A DNA stretch of 64,000 nt from Distichodus sexfasciatus (GCA_032718565.1 JAVGVS010000057.1:1102401-1166400), one strand, 5' to 3'. Shown: positions 45,701 through 57,019, counted from the stretch's first letter. Notes: a model not told the origin generated them from the sequence alone. Made by a program: numbers and translations.

Positions 45701-48700
45701 AATTCTTCTCCGCTTTCAGCCGTCTCCATCCTTCAAACGCATCTCCTTGTTCTGCTTCTGCTTTTGACAAGACGTTTTTGAGAGTCATAGCGAGGCCTTT
45801 TAGTTTTAGTAACGTCAGATCTTTGTAATCCAGAATGCACGTAGCTGCAGCTTAGTGGTAACTGGCAACCTGGATGCCGAAATGCTGCTGACTTTGTGAC
45901 TGGGAGATAGCAGTGGGTGGCGCTACGGGCCAAAACACAAACCTAAACATAAACATGATTTACAAGCTGTAAATTACATTTTAAAATGTGAATATTCTTG
46001 CTGTACTAATTTTGTCAGTGAGATCAATATTTTAATTTAACATGATTCCTTAATCTCTGGTGAAATATTAGGTTCATTTTATCATTACTTGCCTTAAATT
46101 TCTTACATATAGCTCCTTTAATGTGTCGGCAGACAGGAGGAGGAGGAGGAGGTGGTGTGTTTAGTTGTGCATCTTTGTCTTGGCCACTAGGTGGCAGGGG
46201 CACTTTTGCTCACTTAATTTCTGTTTGGTTTCTAATATGAGGAACTGGGGGCCTCGTTCACCAAAATGTTCTTACAATTTTTTGTAAATTTATTCTTAAG
46301 AATGTCAAGACATTTAAATGGTATTAAATTATTATATTAACTGTAAAATTGAAGAAACCCCAGTAAGCTAGTCATGCACAAACATGAATGGCATAAAATT
46401 TGTAGATGCTGTTCTTCCCTAGTATCAAATCTCAAATACACTCAAAACATGGTATTACTCTTTCACTACGAATAGGATACCGTGGTTCCAGTACCCTATA
46501 ATCTACGACATCAGAGCCAGACCCAGGAAGATTTCATCTCTCACAGGAAGCAAAGGTATCAATTTGATACATTAATCATTTTAACCACACGGCTTATGGT
46601 CATGACAATAAGTAGACATTGGTTTTCAAGATTCTTTATTTGTCACATGCAAATTATACAGGTACAACATGCAGTGAAATGTATCCTGATCCGCTCTTTT
46701 GACTGTGCAGTTTAGGCAAAGAATGAAAAAATGTAACAAAATAAAAATAAAAAGATACAATATACAAACTTAAACTTGAAATAAGGAGATCGGGGAATAG
46801 AATAAAGATAAATAAACTATTTCTTATATTACGATAAGTTAACCTGAGTACAAAAATCTGCAGACAGATAACAGGTGCAATGAGATGTCGAGTGTGTCGA
46901 GTGCAGCTACACAGCAGTGAAGTGAAATGCTACACGGTAGCATTTTAGCAGACAGACAAGGAGCATGTAATATTTGGAGAGTGAAATATGGCAGAAGTAT
47001 AATGATCATAACAATATGGAATTAAGAGGCAGTGAGGAATGACAAATTAGACATTTAGAAAGAAGACATGTCCTTGTTTAAAAGACGGATGGCCTGAGGA
47101 TAGAAACTCCTCCTGAGTCTTTCTGTTTTGGCCATGATGGTGCGGAACCTTCTGCCTGATTTCAGAAGATGAAAAAGTCCATTTCCGGGGTGAGCCGAGT
47201 CTTTAACAATCCTAGTTGCTCTGGTCCTACATCTCCTGGTGTAAATGTCCTGCAGGGAAGGGAGAGCTGACGTACAGCAGCGCTCTGCTGCCCGGATCAC
47301 TCTCTGGAGGGCTTTCTGGTCCTGAAGTGGTTATTAGTGGTTATTAGTGTGCTTATAAACCTTGTAATAATAACCTAAATAACCACTCTTATAAACCGGA
47401 GTTCTCTTTACCAACCGAGCACGTTACATTTACAAGAAATCAGGTTGGGCAGTTCCTCAAAATATCACGTCAGAGCAATCGGGAAATAAAAATAGCAAAA
47501 TAGCATGCACAGTAAAAATACAACCTTTCTTTATAATTTGCTAGGGAAGTGAGAAACATGTTCAAACATACATGTTAATACAATGTCTCACGACTACATT
47601 AAAACCACAATGTAGCCGTAATGAGGGTGCAGCAACGTGTCTGCGTTTAGGAAGACGAAGGCCTTCCCAAAAGACCCAGAGTCTGGGTTTTATAGCCGCG
47701 GCCCCGGTACGATATCTGAGAGAGACAGATAACGGGTGGACGGAAAGGTCTTATAGATTGGATAAAGCGACCCTCAGACAGGCGTGTCTAGCTGTTTCTC
47801 TTTTTACCCCCAGACCTGCAGATGGTGAACATCGGCCTGCGCGTTCTGTCCCGGCCGCTGGCCTCCAACCTGCCCATTCTCTACCAGCAGCTGGGGCAGG
47901 ACTACGACGAGCGCGTGCTGCCCTCCATCGTCAACGAGGTGCTCAAGAGCGTCGTGGCAAAGTTCAACGCCTCACAGCTCATCACCCAGCGAGCTCAGGT
48001 ACAACACCACACCCTGGAGGAGTTGTGGGATCTAAATCAGGAACGGGCAGTCGCTTTTCTTCAGAACATACACCTGGAGTTAGGCACCCCTGATCGAAAT
48101 GAATTGTGAAGACGAAAGACTTGCGGAATGCACGGAAATGCATTGACAGAACAAAAGAAACTAGACATCTTATCTCGTAATTATGACATTACTTTGTAAT
48201 TACAAAATAAGAATCTCTTAATTATGAGAAAAGATCTTGTAATTACACGAAAAAGATAGTGACAGTGACAGTTTCAAGAACAAATGTTTTGTATCATATA
48301 ATTGGTTGCTATCCGTTTTATTTTAATTTATTTGGAATTAAGTGAATGTGACTCAAATCTTTAAACCAACAGGAGAGACTTGTAGAAACTAATATGTATT
48401 TGTGTGTTTGTGCTGGTGTATTGGTTTAATCACTCCTGCAGACAGAGAACAACGTCCAGTACAACACACTGGCCTTTGCACAAGAAAAAGACTTGCGATG
48501 CTTACGCAAAGTGGACATACTAACATTAATGCCTTCCACAATGTTTCATAGCGTCTCTCATGCTGAGATGGAAATAAAAACAGAGAAAAGATGACAGTAA
48601 CTTCACTGTCTTATCATAGTGCTGTCTAGCTGTTACATCAAAAGAAAAAATCTCATTATCAGAAACAATCTCGTACAGCTGAGAATTTCTCGCACTTAAA

Positions 48701-51700
48701 GTGTCACAATCTCGTAGTTTGAGAGATTTCCTGGTAATGGTGAGATAAGGTGTCTAATTTCTTCTCCTTTGGTAAATGTAACGCGCGGTGGTTAGCGCTG
48801 CCGCCTCACAGCGAGAAGGTCCTGGGTTCAAACCCCGGGGACGACCTGTAGGGCCTTTCTGTGCGGAGTTTGCGTGCTCTCCCCGTGTTCGCGTGGGTTT
48901 CCTCCGGGGGCTCCGGTTTCCTCCCACAGTCCAAAAGCATGCACTGTAGGTTGATTGGCTACTCTAAATTGGCCCCGTAAAGTGCGAGTGTGATTGTGTG
49001 AGTGTGTGTGCGCGCCCTGCGGTGTCTTGGCGCCTGCCCAGGGTTGTTCCCTGCCTTGCGCCCGTAGGTCCCCGGGATGGGCTCCGGTCTCCCCCGCGAC
49101 CCCGATTAAGCGGTTCAGATGATGAATGAATGAATGAACGAAATGTAATGCACTGCTGTAGAAATGTGTTCATGCAGGTCAAAAACGTTATGTCTCACTA
49201 CTGCTGATATATTACGAAAAAGCACAGATTAATGTCTGTTATATTTATATTTCAACATTGATTGTAGGTGTCACTGCTTATTAGAAGAGAACTCATTGAG
49301 AGAGCCAAAGACTTCAATATCATTCTGGACGACGTGGCCATTACGGAGCTGAGCTTCAGCAAGGAGTACACGGCCGCCGTAGAAGCCAAGCAAGTCGGTA
49401 AGGAATACAAACCCCGTAATGTACGCTTGCTGGGGGAGGAAGTACTGAAAACTCACACTTAAATAACCTGTGGTGTGCTGTGTTCACAAGGACAAATAAT
49501 CACTTAAATTCATATTTTAAAAAACTTAAATTCATATAAAAGCATGCATCTATTTTGGTGAACTTGCAATACGTGGTAGTGTCCAGTAGGTGGCGTCATT
49601 GTGTTTATTTCTTGTCCTTGACCAGCCTGTGCTACCGAGCAATAACACTTAACTTGGCACCTCACTACCTCCATAATTGCCTCTCTCTCTCCTGTAACTA
49701 CTTGAGCTTTACCTACTCATTTTATAAATTGAATTTATCCACCATTTCCTTTTTTGTTCTCTCTAAATCTGTCGTTTTTCTGCTCTTTTCCTTGACGTTC
49801 AGCCCAGCAGGAGGCCCAGAGAGCTCAGTTCTACGTGGAGAAAGCAAAGCAAGACCAGAAACAGAAGATCATCCAGGCTGAGGGAGAAGCCCAGGCTGCT
49901 AAAATGGTAAACAAAACACACACTTCCCTCAGCTAATCTCACCACGTGCGGTCTCACCACATGTTAAGTAAATTGTTTTATGAATCACTTGTACTGCGGA
50001 ATTATAATCTCTCTCCAGATAGTTGTTAATGCTTTTAATTAGCGACTCAGCAGCTTCGGTGCTTAAAAAACCCAAAGGTGGTTTTCCTTAGTCATCTAGT
50101 GAGGCGGTTTGAATACTTTGTCTCTCATAAAAATCAAGATTTTGAACAATCTCTTCCTGCTCAAGTCATTCAAAGCGTTTTCGTACTCTTTCCTCAGACC
50201 TTCCAGGATTTTGCGACGTTACCATCGCAACTATTAACGCAAATTCAGCCAGTCTCTGCAAATTCGTCCCGACCGTGCAATTTTGACCAATTACCCCAAT
50301 TTTTCCCCAATTTTTGACCAGTCATTGTCATTTCCCACTAAACGTTGAGCCATACGTCAGCGAACTCACTTCCTTGTTATGCTTGGAAGACGCAGGAAAC
50401 GTGATAAAAACACCTTCAAAAATAACGAAATGGTTAACAAAATAATCATGGCTTTTTAATTTTTTCCTCATTCGTTAATTCATTAATTAAAAAGTCATTA
50501 TAAAGGGGGATCAATCGCAATTTTTTTCCGCCACTTTCTCCCGCAGCTTAATTGCAACAAAACGGCTAAAAACACAGCAACTTTCATTGCAGTTTTTTAG
50601 AAAAGCTGCCGCAAAATCAGCCATTTTAGGCTGCAACTATAAAAAAAAAAAGACCTGTGAAATCCTGGGGGGACTGTTTACTTGCGCTTACTGTCCTAAG
50701 ATAAGTCTACCATCAGTGGTTTCCCTTTTCTGTTATGATGCATTGGTTTGTATGAAACTGGCCATAGATGATGCATTTGTTCTACAATGTGAGTTAAAAA
50801 TATTGGCAAATGTTGGGCCAATTTTGAAGTTCTTTCACTCTTGCATTCAGAATGACATTAGCAACAAAGTAAAAAGTTAAAGTGGGGAAAAGTTCAACTT
50901 TTTTGAGGAGACAGATTGCAGGAATGAACACTAACCAGTTGTTTCCCTATTTGCTTGTGTCTTCTGTTATTGTGTTATAACCCAGTTGGGTGAGGCAGTG
51001 ACCAAGAACCCGGGCTACCTTAAACTCAGACGCATCAGAGCCGCCCAGAACATCGCCAAGACGGTAAGAAGACCGGTTCGGACTAGACCAGGAGTTTGCA
51101 ACCATCAGCATCAGAAGAGCCATTGTGCCCCTTTTCCCACGGAATAAAATTCACGTGAAGCCACGAAACCCCTAAAAATGTAGATAACGCAGCATGTTTG
51201 GTTTTATAGTTATTATAGTTATTATATTATTATAGTTATGCACGATTTGAATCAGATTCTTGGGCTCACGATTTGATTCACATTCGATTTGTGATTCACA
51301 ATTCATGGACAATTCACGATTCGATACATAGATGAATTTGTTTCCAAATTGCTGTTTTGAGTTACTTTTCCCATTTCACTGGGCAGATCAGCACAAAATC
51401 ACACTGAGTCATATGTAGTTAAGTAAATGTACGCATACTGACTGCATTTCCTTCATGCTCACGCGAAGGAGCCTATCTGGGCAGAGTTCCACATTGCGCC
51501 ATGTATAGGATTGGTGAGCTGAACTCATGTTGAGGGTAAAAGCAAACTAGTGCCAATTACGTTAGTTAAAAAATATGAATCAGTTTTTTGTAATGTATGA
51601 TTCGATTTTGAATTCGACAGAAAGAATCGTGATTCGGTTAGATTTGATTTTTTCCGATTCTATTAGATTCGGCATCCCTAATAGTCATACTGCTGTATGT

Positions 51701-54455
51701 ATACAAGAAATACTTTGTTGCATTTAAGAATGAATTCAGGTGAACAGTGACACATATCTACATCGACAAAACATTTTTGAAACTTGGTTTAATGTTACAA
51801 GATTACCTTGATCTCCAAAATAAGAGGTATCTTATTTGGGGGGGAAATGACATCAAAATAAAATGTAATAGCCATTATTTATTGACATTATTATTCAAAG
51901 CTACAGGGAGCCACACATTGAGCCACACCAGAGTGATGAAAGAGCCGCAGGTTGCAGGCCCCTGGACACGTCATTTATTCATTCATTGCATTTTGGTATG
52001 AGCCTGCTCAGCTTTGTAAGAATAAATGATTTTTAACGTTGCAAAACTTTGGACTTCTGCAGGTGGCGGCGTCCCAGAATAAAGTCTACCTGAATGCAGA
52101 CAGCCTGGTACTGAACCTCCAGGACAGCTCATTTGACAAGTAAGGACAAACCTTGACCCACGTCCCTGTTTTACTGCTGAAATCTTTATTTTCAGGGGGA
52201 TGTTGTGACTTGAGGATACTGTTCTCCTGTACAGTTCATGGACATACTGTTAATTACGTTAAAATTGACTAAACAACAAAATATATGCATTTTCTGTGGT
52301 AGCTTACCTATATCGGGTAGAGGAAGTAAATTAAAAGAATTCGAACTTGATTTGGAGGTTCCAAGTTAAAAAAGGAATGTTCAGCAAGCTTTTCTAAAAA
52401 AATTGCGGTGTTTTGAGGCGTTCTATTGCAAAGTCGCGGGAGCAACTCAAAGTTGTGGAAAAATTTGGGATTTCGTCCCCCTTTGTAATGATTTTTTAAC
52501 AATTGGTTAAAATGAAGCAAACAAAACCACTATTTTTATTAACCGTTGATCATTATTTTTGAAGGTAAACGTGAGGCCATTTTATCAAACACGTTTATTG
52601 CGTCTTCTAAACATAACAAGGAAGTGAGTTCACTGACAAACGGCTCAACGTTGTGCGGGAAATGACAATGATTGGTCAAAAATTGCGGAAACATTGCGGT
52701 AATTTGTCAAAATGGCACGGTAGTAATGAATTCGTGGGGATTGACTGAATTTGCATTAACAGTTGCGAAAATCGCGAAATCCTGGAGGTCTGATTAAACT
52801 GATACCAAGTGTGTTTTACCTTAGTTGATAACTCAGTTGTGCATGGACCTAAAACCATGGTGAGGCCGAATTGAGTCTTATCAATTTTTAAAAAGCATAA
52901 CATTTTGACAGTTACAGTAGGGTGTTCGGAAAATGTCATTATTGTAAGTCATAGTTTCATTTTCAGCAACTTTGCACCTTACGAAAAGAACCCACACAAA
53001 CCACCTGAAAAAGCAGAAACAGGAAGGAAAAGAAAGGGCCACAATTATATTACCAAGAGAGAATTAATGCTTTAAAATTAAGCATGTGAACTAGAATAAA
53101 GTTTAAAAAAGAGAGAAGCATATACACAGATCTAAAAACACAATCTAAGGCACTACAAATCTTAACAAAACCAATAACATTGGTTCCTTTTTGAACAGTA
53201 GTAACGCTAGCGTCATAAAGCCGGGGAGTGTTCTGATCTTATACAAGAACATCCCAATTAAACATTGCCAGACTGTGGACAAATGAACATCGGATTCCAA
53301 CTAATCTCTAATCTCTGTTTGTTTAGATGCAGCCAGACAGACCTTAAAATGACTATTTTTGCAACAGACAACTTAAGACCTGAAAGAATATTTACTTCCA
53401 AATATTTACAAATGATTTATTTATACCACATGGGAGTCTTAATAGGAGAACAGAGGATGCACATTTTTATGTAGTCTCCCAAATAAAATAGTCACACATC
53501 TGACAGGTTTTATCATTTCATCAAGTATGTGTAAGAAAAAGATATTTAGACCAAGTTAAAATCTAGCAGTTGATGATTCTCAAGGCAGTATTCCAGGCTA
53601 TTGCTATTTAATGTAGATCGCAAAACTTACATTCCTCTAAAATCTGAATCATGTATTGTCATTGTTGGTTACCGTTCCACATGACACTTCCACATGATCA
53701 AACTGCAAAGAGTAATTGGTGTCTAGTTAGTTCTTCTGAATTACTTGTTATTATTTAATCTATTTGTTCCACAAGACGATGACTAACTCGAATGCTAATG
53801 CGAGGTTGAATTCGCTCTTGGCTGTAGTGATTATGTAAGTGAGTTGAGAGCTCCATCATTGATGCATGTGTCATGCTCTAGTTGCTTCAGAGGATCAGCT
53901 TGACCCGATCAGCTAAATTTGACACCCTTGAGCTCTCTCAGTTCAGCTTCCGTTCAGGCAAACAGCCATTCACAAGTTCATCACCACCAAGCAGCCTTCA
54001 CAAACGGTTTTATGATCTGGAGAAAAGTGGCTCCCTCAGAAATGTTTTGGTTAAAAGCATAAAATACAGAATAGCAGCACAACAAAAAAAAGTCTCGTTC
54101 ATTGATTAATTTTGTGTTCCGTTTATTCATCAAGATACACTGCTAATTGGTCAAATCACATGGTTGTGCAGGTCTTAAACACAACACTGTAAAATTCATT
54201 AGTATCAAATCTTAACCCGTAATGCGTAAATGTTAAGTCACAAATTCCAAATTGTCTCACAATCTAAATTTGAGGTTTTAAATTAATAGCTTGACTACTC
54301 AGGTGCATGAACGCGCTAATTAGGAAGGGCATAATGACTCGGACTTGGCATGTTAGATGAAAAAAAAACCTTGTAACACTAATCTATGATTTATTCCTTG
54401 TTTATAATAGTGCCTTTTTGTCTTTTCCTCTTTCAGCTTGTCGTTGGGGAAGTGA
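42688..54455 (+). CDS. phb2: phb2, prohibitin-2, complete, ten exons
   Basis: Exons 42688-42708, 44103-44232, 44985-45069, 46476-46555, 47814-47998, 49268-49397, 49803-49906, 50986-51063, 52063-52139 and 54437-54455 all have GT-AG borders and join to 303 codons including TGA, 302 residues against 299 in human. Prohibitin-2 alternates with prohibitin-1 in a ring complex in the mitochondrial inner membrane that scaffolds m-AAA protease and lipids and acts in mitophagy. Residues about 28-46 (GMGAKLLIGAGALAYGVKE) form the N-terminal membrane anchor. The SPFH/PHB domain follows (VEGGQRAIIFNRIGG, IPWFQYPIIYDIRARPRKIS), then a coiled-coil (EAQRAQFYVEKAKQDQKQK). YQQL at 129-132 keeps the YxxL LC3-interacting motif. 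Teleosts can have two phb2 copies, and which one this is cannot be told. The promoter is TATA-less. Confidence 0.97.
42957..42980. repeat. (CTA)n microsatellite in phb2 intron 1
   Basis: About eight CTA units. Confidence 0.85.
43895..43965 (-). mobile_element. L2-type LINE 3' tail fragment
   Basis: ATTCTTTATTCGTCGCATACG is the reversed TGTGACAAATAAAGAAT-type L2 tail, also seen at 46627-46650. Confidence 0.45.
44103..44232 (+). CDS. phb2: phb2 exon 2
   Basis: 130 nt. Encodes GFLQQLRQIAGRM and the membrane anchor to KEATYT. Leaves in phase 1 at GTAAAA. Confidence 0.95.
44385..44830. mobile_element. hAT-like remnant in phb2 intron 2
   Basis: GGGGCCGATAACCAATATTTG near the left and ATCTGATCGGCTGATAATC near the right are typical of decayed teleost elements with ATCGGC-rich ends, related in style to 2132-2681. 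No ORF. Confidence 0.4.
44985..45069 (+). CDS. phb2: phb2 exon 3
   Basis: 85 nt after TGTCTTCAG. Encodes VEGGQRAIIFNRIGG to EGLHF. Leaves in phase 2 at GTTTCA, a weak donor. Confidence 0.95.
45263..46117. mobile_element. 855-bp non-autonomous element with TTAA target duplication
   Basis: The ends AGGAGCTATATGTAAGA and TCTTACATATAGCTCCT are exact inverted copies, directly flanked by TTAA at 45259-45262 and 46118-46121. TTAA duplication points to piggyBac or Kolobok type. No transposase. It fills most of phb2 intron 3. Confidence 0.85.
46476..46555 (+). CDS. phb2: phb2 exon 4
   Basis: 80 nt. Encodes IPWFQYPIIYDIRARPRKIS and SLTGSK. The acceptor ACGAATAG has a poor pyrimidine tract, and the donor GTATCA is also weak. 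Confidence 0.95.
46620..47335 (-). mobile_element. L2-type LINE 3' fragment
   Basis: The minus strand at 47300-47055 encodes SLQDIYTRRCRTRATRIV, HPGNGLFHLLKSGRRFRTI and SFYPQAIRLLN, the conserved end of L2/CR1-group ORF2. Downstream on that strand comes the ATGTGACAAATAAAGAATC tail. Truncated at its 5' end, as usual for LINEs. In phb2 intron 4. Confidence 0.8.
47814..47998 (+). CDS. phb2: phb2 exon 5
   Basis: 185 nt, the largest exon, markedly GC-rich. Encodes DLQMVNIGLRVLSRP, YQQLGQDYDERVLPSIVNEV and NASQLITQRAQ. Donor GTACAA. Confidence 0.97.
48120..48775. repeat. Palindromic-looking repeat in phb2 intron 5
   Basis: Contains TCTCGTAATTATGACATTA, TTAATTATGAGAAAAGATC and, further on, AATCTCGTACAGCTGAG/CTCGCACTTAAAG motifs. 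The two halves (AACAAAAGAAACTAGACATC against TGTCTAATTTCTTCTCCTTT) look inverted, suggesting a MITE of about 600 bp. Class unknown. Confidence 0.4.
48782..49140 (+). repeat. DANA-like SINE, full length, in phb2 intron 5
   Basis: The tRNA-like head CGCGGTGGTTAGCGCTGCCG with B-box-like GGTTCAAACCC, common body and (TGAA)n tail. Flanked by AAATGTAA at 48774-48781 and 49141-49148, an 8-bp target duplication. Confidence 0.9.
49268..49397 (+). CDS. phb2: phb2 exon 6
   Basis: 130 nt. Encodes VSLLIRRELIERAKDFNIIL and DDVAITELSFSKEYTAAVEA. Donor GTAAGG in phase 1. Confidence 0.97.
49803..49906 (+). CDS. phb2: phb2 exon 7
   Basis: 104 nt. Encodes the coiled-coil AQQEAQRAQFYVEKAKQDQK to AQAAKM. Donor GTAAAC. 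Confidence 0.97.
50195..50612 (+). repeat. Dispersed element, copy A (phb2 intron 7)
   Basis: Shares long stretches (CTTCCAGGATTTTGCGAC, AACGCAAATTCAGCCAGTC, CAACGTTGAGCC-type, CACTTCCTTGTTATGC) with the reverse complement of 52378-52795. Class unknown, no ORF. Confidence 0.7.
50986..51063 (+). CDS. phb2: phb2 exon 8
   Basis: 78 nt, phase 0 at both ends. Encodes LGEAVTKNPGYLKLRRIRAA and QNIAKT. Donor GTAAGA. Confidence 0.97.
51238..51681. mobile_element. hAT-like MITE in phb2 intron 8
   Basis: ATGCACGATTTGAATC at the left and GATTCGGCATCCCTAA at the right are inverted ends, with many CGATTC/GATTCG motifs between. No ORF. Confidence 0.5.
52063..52139 (+). CDS. phb2: phb2 exon 9
   Basis: 77 nt. 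Encodes VAASQNKVYLNADSLVLNLQ and DSSFD. Donor GTAAGG in phase 2. Confidence 0.95.
52378..52795 (-). repeat. Dispersed element, copy B, inverted (phb2 intron 9)
   Basis: Its reverse complement reads CCTCCAGGATTTCGCGATTT then AATGCAAATTCAGTCAATCC, matching copy A. The two copies face each other around phb2 exons 8 and 9. Confidence 0.7.
52945..54430. other. phb2 intron 9, distal part
   Basis: Unique AT-rich sequence. No repeat or small RNA gene was recognised. In human the PHB2 locus hosts a small Cajal-body RNA, but I could not identify a counterpart by eye. Confidence 0.35.
54437..54455 (+). CDS. phb2: phb2 exon 10 (coding part) and stop
   Basis: After CCTCTTTCAG, 19 nt complete the Asn codon and add LSLGK then TGA. 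Confidence 0.88.
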
Positions 54456-55120
54456 GAAGAAGATCTGTGGGAGCATTTTCATTCCAAGTGTTGCCAGTTT
54501 GTGTTTAATAGCTTATTCGAGTGTCCTTCCCTATGCAGTGCCTGTCTCTGAGTGCAGTATTTGGGGATGGCATAGTTCAGATCAGGCAGGAGTAGCTTTA
54601 AGAACTCACTCATACACACATTTATTACACAGATCAGACACCGAGTTATTTTATGTATGGGTAATTTTTCATGGAGCCATTTGCTAGTTAATTCACAAAG
54701 GACATGCGGCGCGTATTAAACATACATACGCTTGATTACACAGTGGAGGTTCAACAGCTTAGGAAGGATTCGCATGGTTTCCATATTACAAGTGAAAGAC
54801 CAGTGGATGTGTTAAATGTAATGTTATTATAAGGATGTTTAAAATTAGATATCTTCTGGTAATGCTTACTATGACAGTTGTAAGCTGAACTTGTAACCGT
54901 TTACAGTACCTCTTCTTTTTAGTTTGCTTTTCCTCCCACTCTGTTTTGTGGTCATCAGCAACCCACTGGTTCCTTTTTGTGTAAACTGACATGAGACTAA
55001 AGCACTCTGAGAAGGACTCATTAAATATTGAGTTTTTGAGATTATTACCTTTTTTTATTATTCCTGTACAACTTTACTGTACATAGTTTGGAGAACCTAT
55101 TGGATTGTTTATAGAATGTA
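54456..55120 (+). other. phb2 3' UTR and downstream flank
   Basis: The last phb2 exon must continue into this stretch. There is no canonical AATAAA; ATTAAA hexamers at 54715-54720 and 55020-55025 are candidate polyadenylation signals. A short ORF at 54418-54687 is out of frame with phb2 and not a gene. Confidence 0.4.
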
Positions 55121-55124
55121 ATTT

Positions 55125-55325
55125 TAAAGTGAAAGTGAGTTATTTGTTATTGTAAACACAGCACCACAACAAAATGTGACCTCTCCATTTGGACCATCTG
55201 TGAAGGAGCAGTTGGCAGCGCCTGGGGAGCAGTGCTTGGGAATGGTACCTTGCTCATGAGTACCTCAGTGATACCTTTACCGGTGCAGGATTCGAACCTG
55301 TAACCTTCCGATCAGTTCTCCAAGT
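55125..55325 (-). repeat. SINE (GGTACC family), reversed
   Basis: AAAGTGAAAGTGAGTTATTT tail, body GTGAAGGAGCAGTTGGCAGC, head region TTCGAACCTGTAACCTTCC. Confidence 0.75.
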
Positions 55326-55374
55326 AATTATTTAAATACACAGCATTGATGAGACACTACGTCCATTTTCTACT

Positions 55375-55485
55375 GACATTGACAGTTTCTGTAATGCAAC
55401 TTGGGGTTAAGGGTCTTGCTCAGGGGTCCAACAGTGATTGATACCTACACAATTTTTACTCAAACCACTGTGCCACAGCTGCCAA
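55375..55485 (-). repeat. SINE fragment (third family)
   Basis: AACTTGGGGTTAAGGGTCTTG then ACCACTGTGCCACAGCTGCC, a reversed tRNA-like head. Confidence 0.5.
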
Positions 55486-55539
55486 AATAGTTATAATACA
55501 AATACCATAAATGCTGTCATTCCAAAATGGCGGAAGGAG

Positions 55540-55770
55540 GTGGAAAACCTAAAACTGATCCAAGATCAGACAGATCACTTTTTACTGAGGTAAAAGTGTG
55601 ATCTATTGTTCTCTTTAAGATATATACTATATATTTGATAATCTTTAGTCTATAGTCAAAGGCGAACAATAGATGATAGCTCTTTTACACAGCGGTGGTA
55701 AATGTCCGATCTATTGTTAACTTTGTCTTTAGAACATCAAATATGTGGTATATATCTTCAAAACAAGCTT
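55540..55770. repeat. Imperfect foldback, possible MITE
   Basis: TGTGATCTATTGTTC with GAACAATAGATGAT, and AAGATATATACTATATATTTG with its partner CAAATATGTGGTATATATCTT, are inverted pairs. No coding. Confidence 0.45.
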
Positions 55771-56154
55771 GTTTTCCGCATGAAAATTGGGTGCCGTAAG
55801 CCTCCATTAGTTGTAGAACAAAGGAAGCCTAATTTTGGTCACAAAACATGCCTTGACTTGGCCACTTCCTTTGTGTGAATTCTTTTAATTCTGAACTCTT
55901 ACACCATTAAGCCTCATTAATTAGGTCGATTAAGGTTTGAAGTATTTTTGAATGAGTGCAATAAGAAAAAAATTAGTCTAGTTTTATGACGCCTAACATA
56001 ACTACTGCCCAAGTGACTACTCCTGGGTCATTATTGTTTTACTCAGAAGCCATTTTCTTTTTTAAAAAACAAATGGTGTAAAGATGGCGTGTTTGTTCTG
56101 TATGTTATGTTATTTGCGCAAATCTGGTGCTCTGATTAACACTTTTTGTCGTGT

Positions 56155-56830
56155 TTCGACGCGATCCTCAGAGAAACGAGGCCTATAAAAATCACCGCTA
56201 TAAAAATCTCTGCTGCACCAGGCTCTGTAGAGGGGGGGGGTTGGGCGCTGTTTCCCTGCAGTAATATTCATAAGGTGGGCGGGGCGTCAGATGAACCATC
56301 CAATGGGTGATAAGCAGACACGACCCCGCCGCATCTTTCAGCCAATAGTGTTCGCCGTATCTTTTGAACGCAGGCCAAGCCTTATATGGGAAGCAGCGAA
56401 GACGTCGTGTTGCTCGAGGCTAAACACTATTACTCTAAAAGCATCTAAAAAATTCAACGTTAAACTCTTCGCGTAAGGCCGACGTTGCTGTGTGGACGAG
56501 CGGAGATTGTGGCCGCTTTTTAATGTCGTCTAACCGACTTTAAACCATAAACGACGACTCGGTTTCAAAATGGCTCGCGTTTGATCTCCGGAGCGTGTGG
56601 CTTCCAACGTACGCAGCGGTATGCAAATCAGACGCACAATCCCCGCCCCTCCCCCATCAGGCCACGCCCCCGCAACCCGGCTCTCCGGCTCCGCATAAAC
56701 AACAGCGGATTACCGCTCAGCTGGTCGGTCGATATGGAAACGCTGACGTCACAGTGGGACGCGGGATCTGGGCCATGGCTAATGGCCAGCAAATTAGACT
56801 TGATCTCTCGGTTTTATAGTGCCCCCAAGT
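56155..56830. promoter_or_regulatory. CpG-rich promoter-like island with CCAAT, CArG, octamer and CRE motifs
   Basis: GC and CpG rise sharply against AT-rich flanks. Motifs: two TATAAAA (56184, 56199), GC box GGTGGGCGGGGC (56274), CCAAT (56300, 56342), CArG box CCTTATATGG (56380-56389), octamer ATGCAAAT (56621-56628), Sp-type CCCCGCCCC near 56640 and a full CRE TGACGTCA (56744-56751). No ORF of substance follows, so the target gene is unknown and may start here and continue beyond the window. Confidence 0.45.
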
Positions 56831-57019
56831 CACGTAGTAAATAGGAAATGAAAGCGCAGGAACATCACTACTAAGTCATTATAACCAGTGGGAAGCTCGG
56901 GATTTGCTTTGAAATGCTATTAAATTGCTTAACCCTTTAATGGCCGAACAGCTTCCACAACCATATTTAAGATTTAACTCGGTGGCTTATTTTTCATGCT
57001 TATATGTATATTCATTTTC

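Noticed and set aside
47572..48093. 173-codon plus-strand ORF
   Set aside because: It overlaps phb2 exon 5 in a different frame; the true frame gives prohibitin residues.
42709..54436. Small Cajal-body or snoRNA in a phb2 intron, as in human
   Set aside because: No convincing box motifs with supporting stems could be identified by eye; a covariance-model search would decide.
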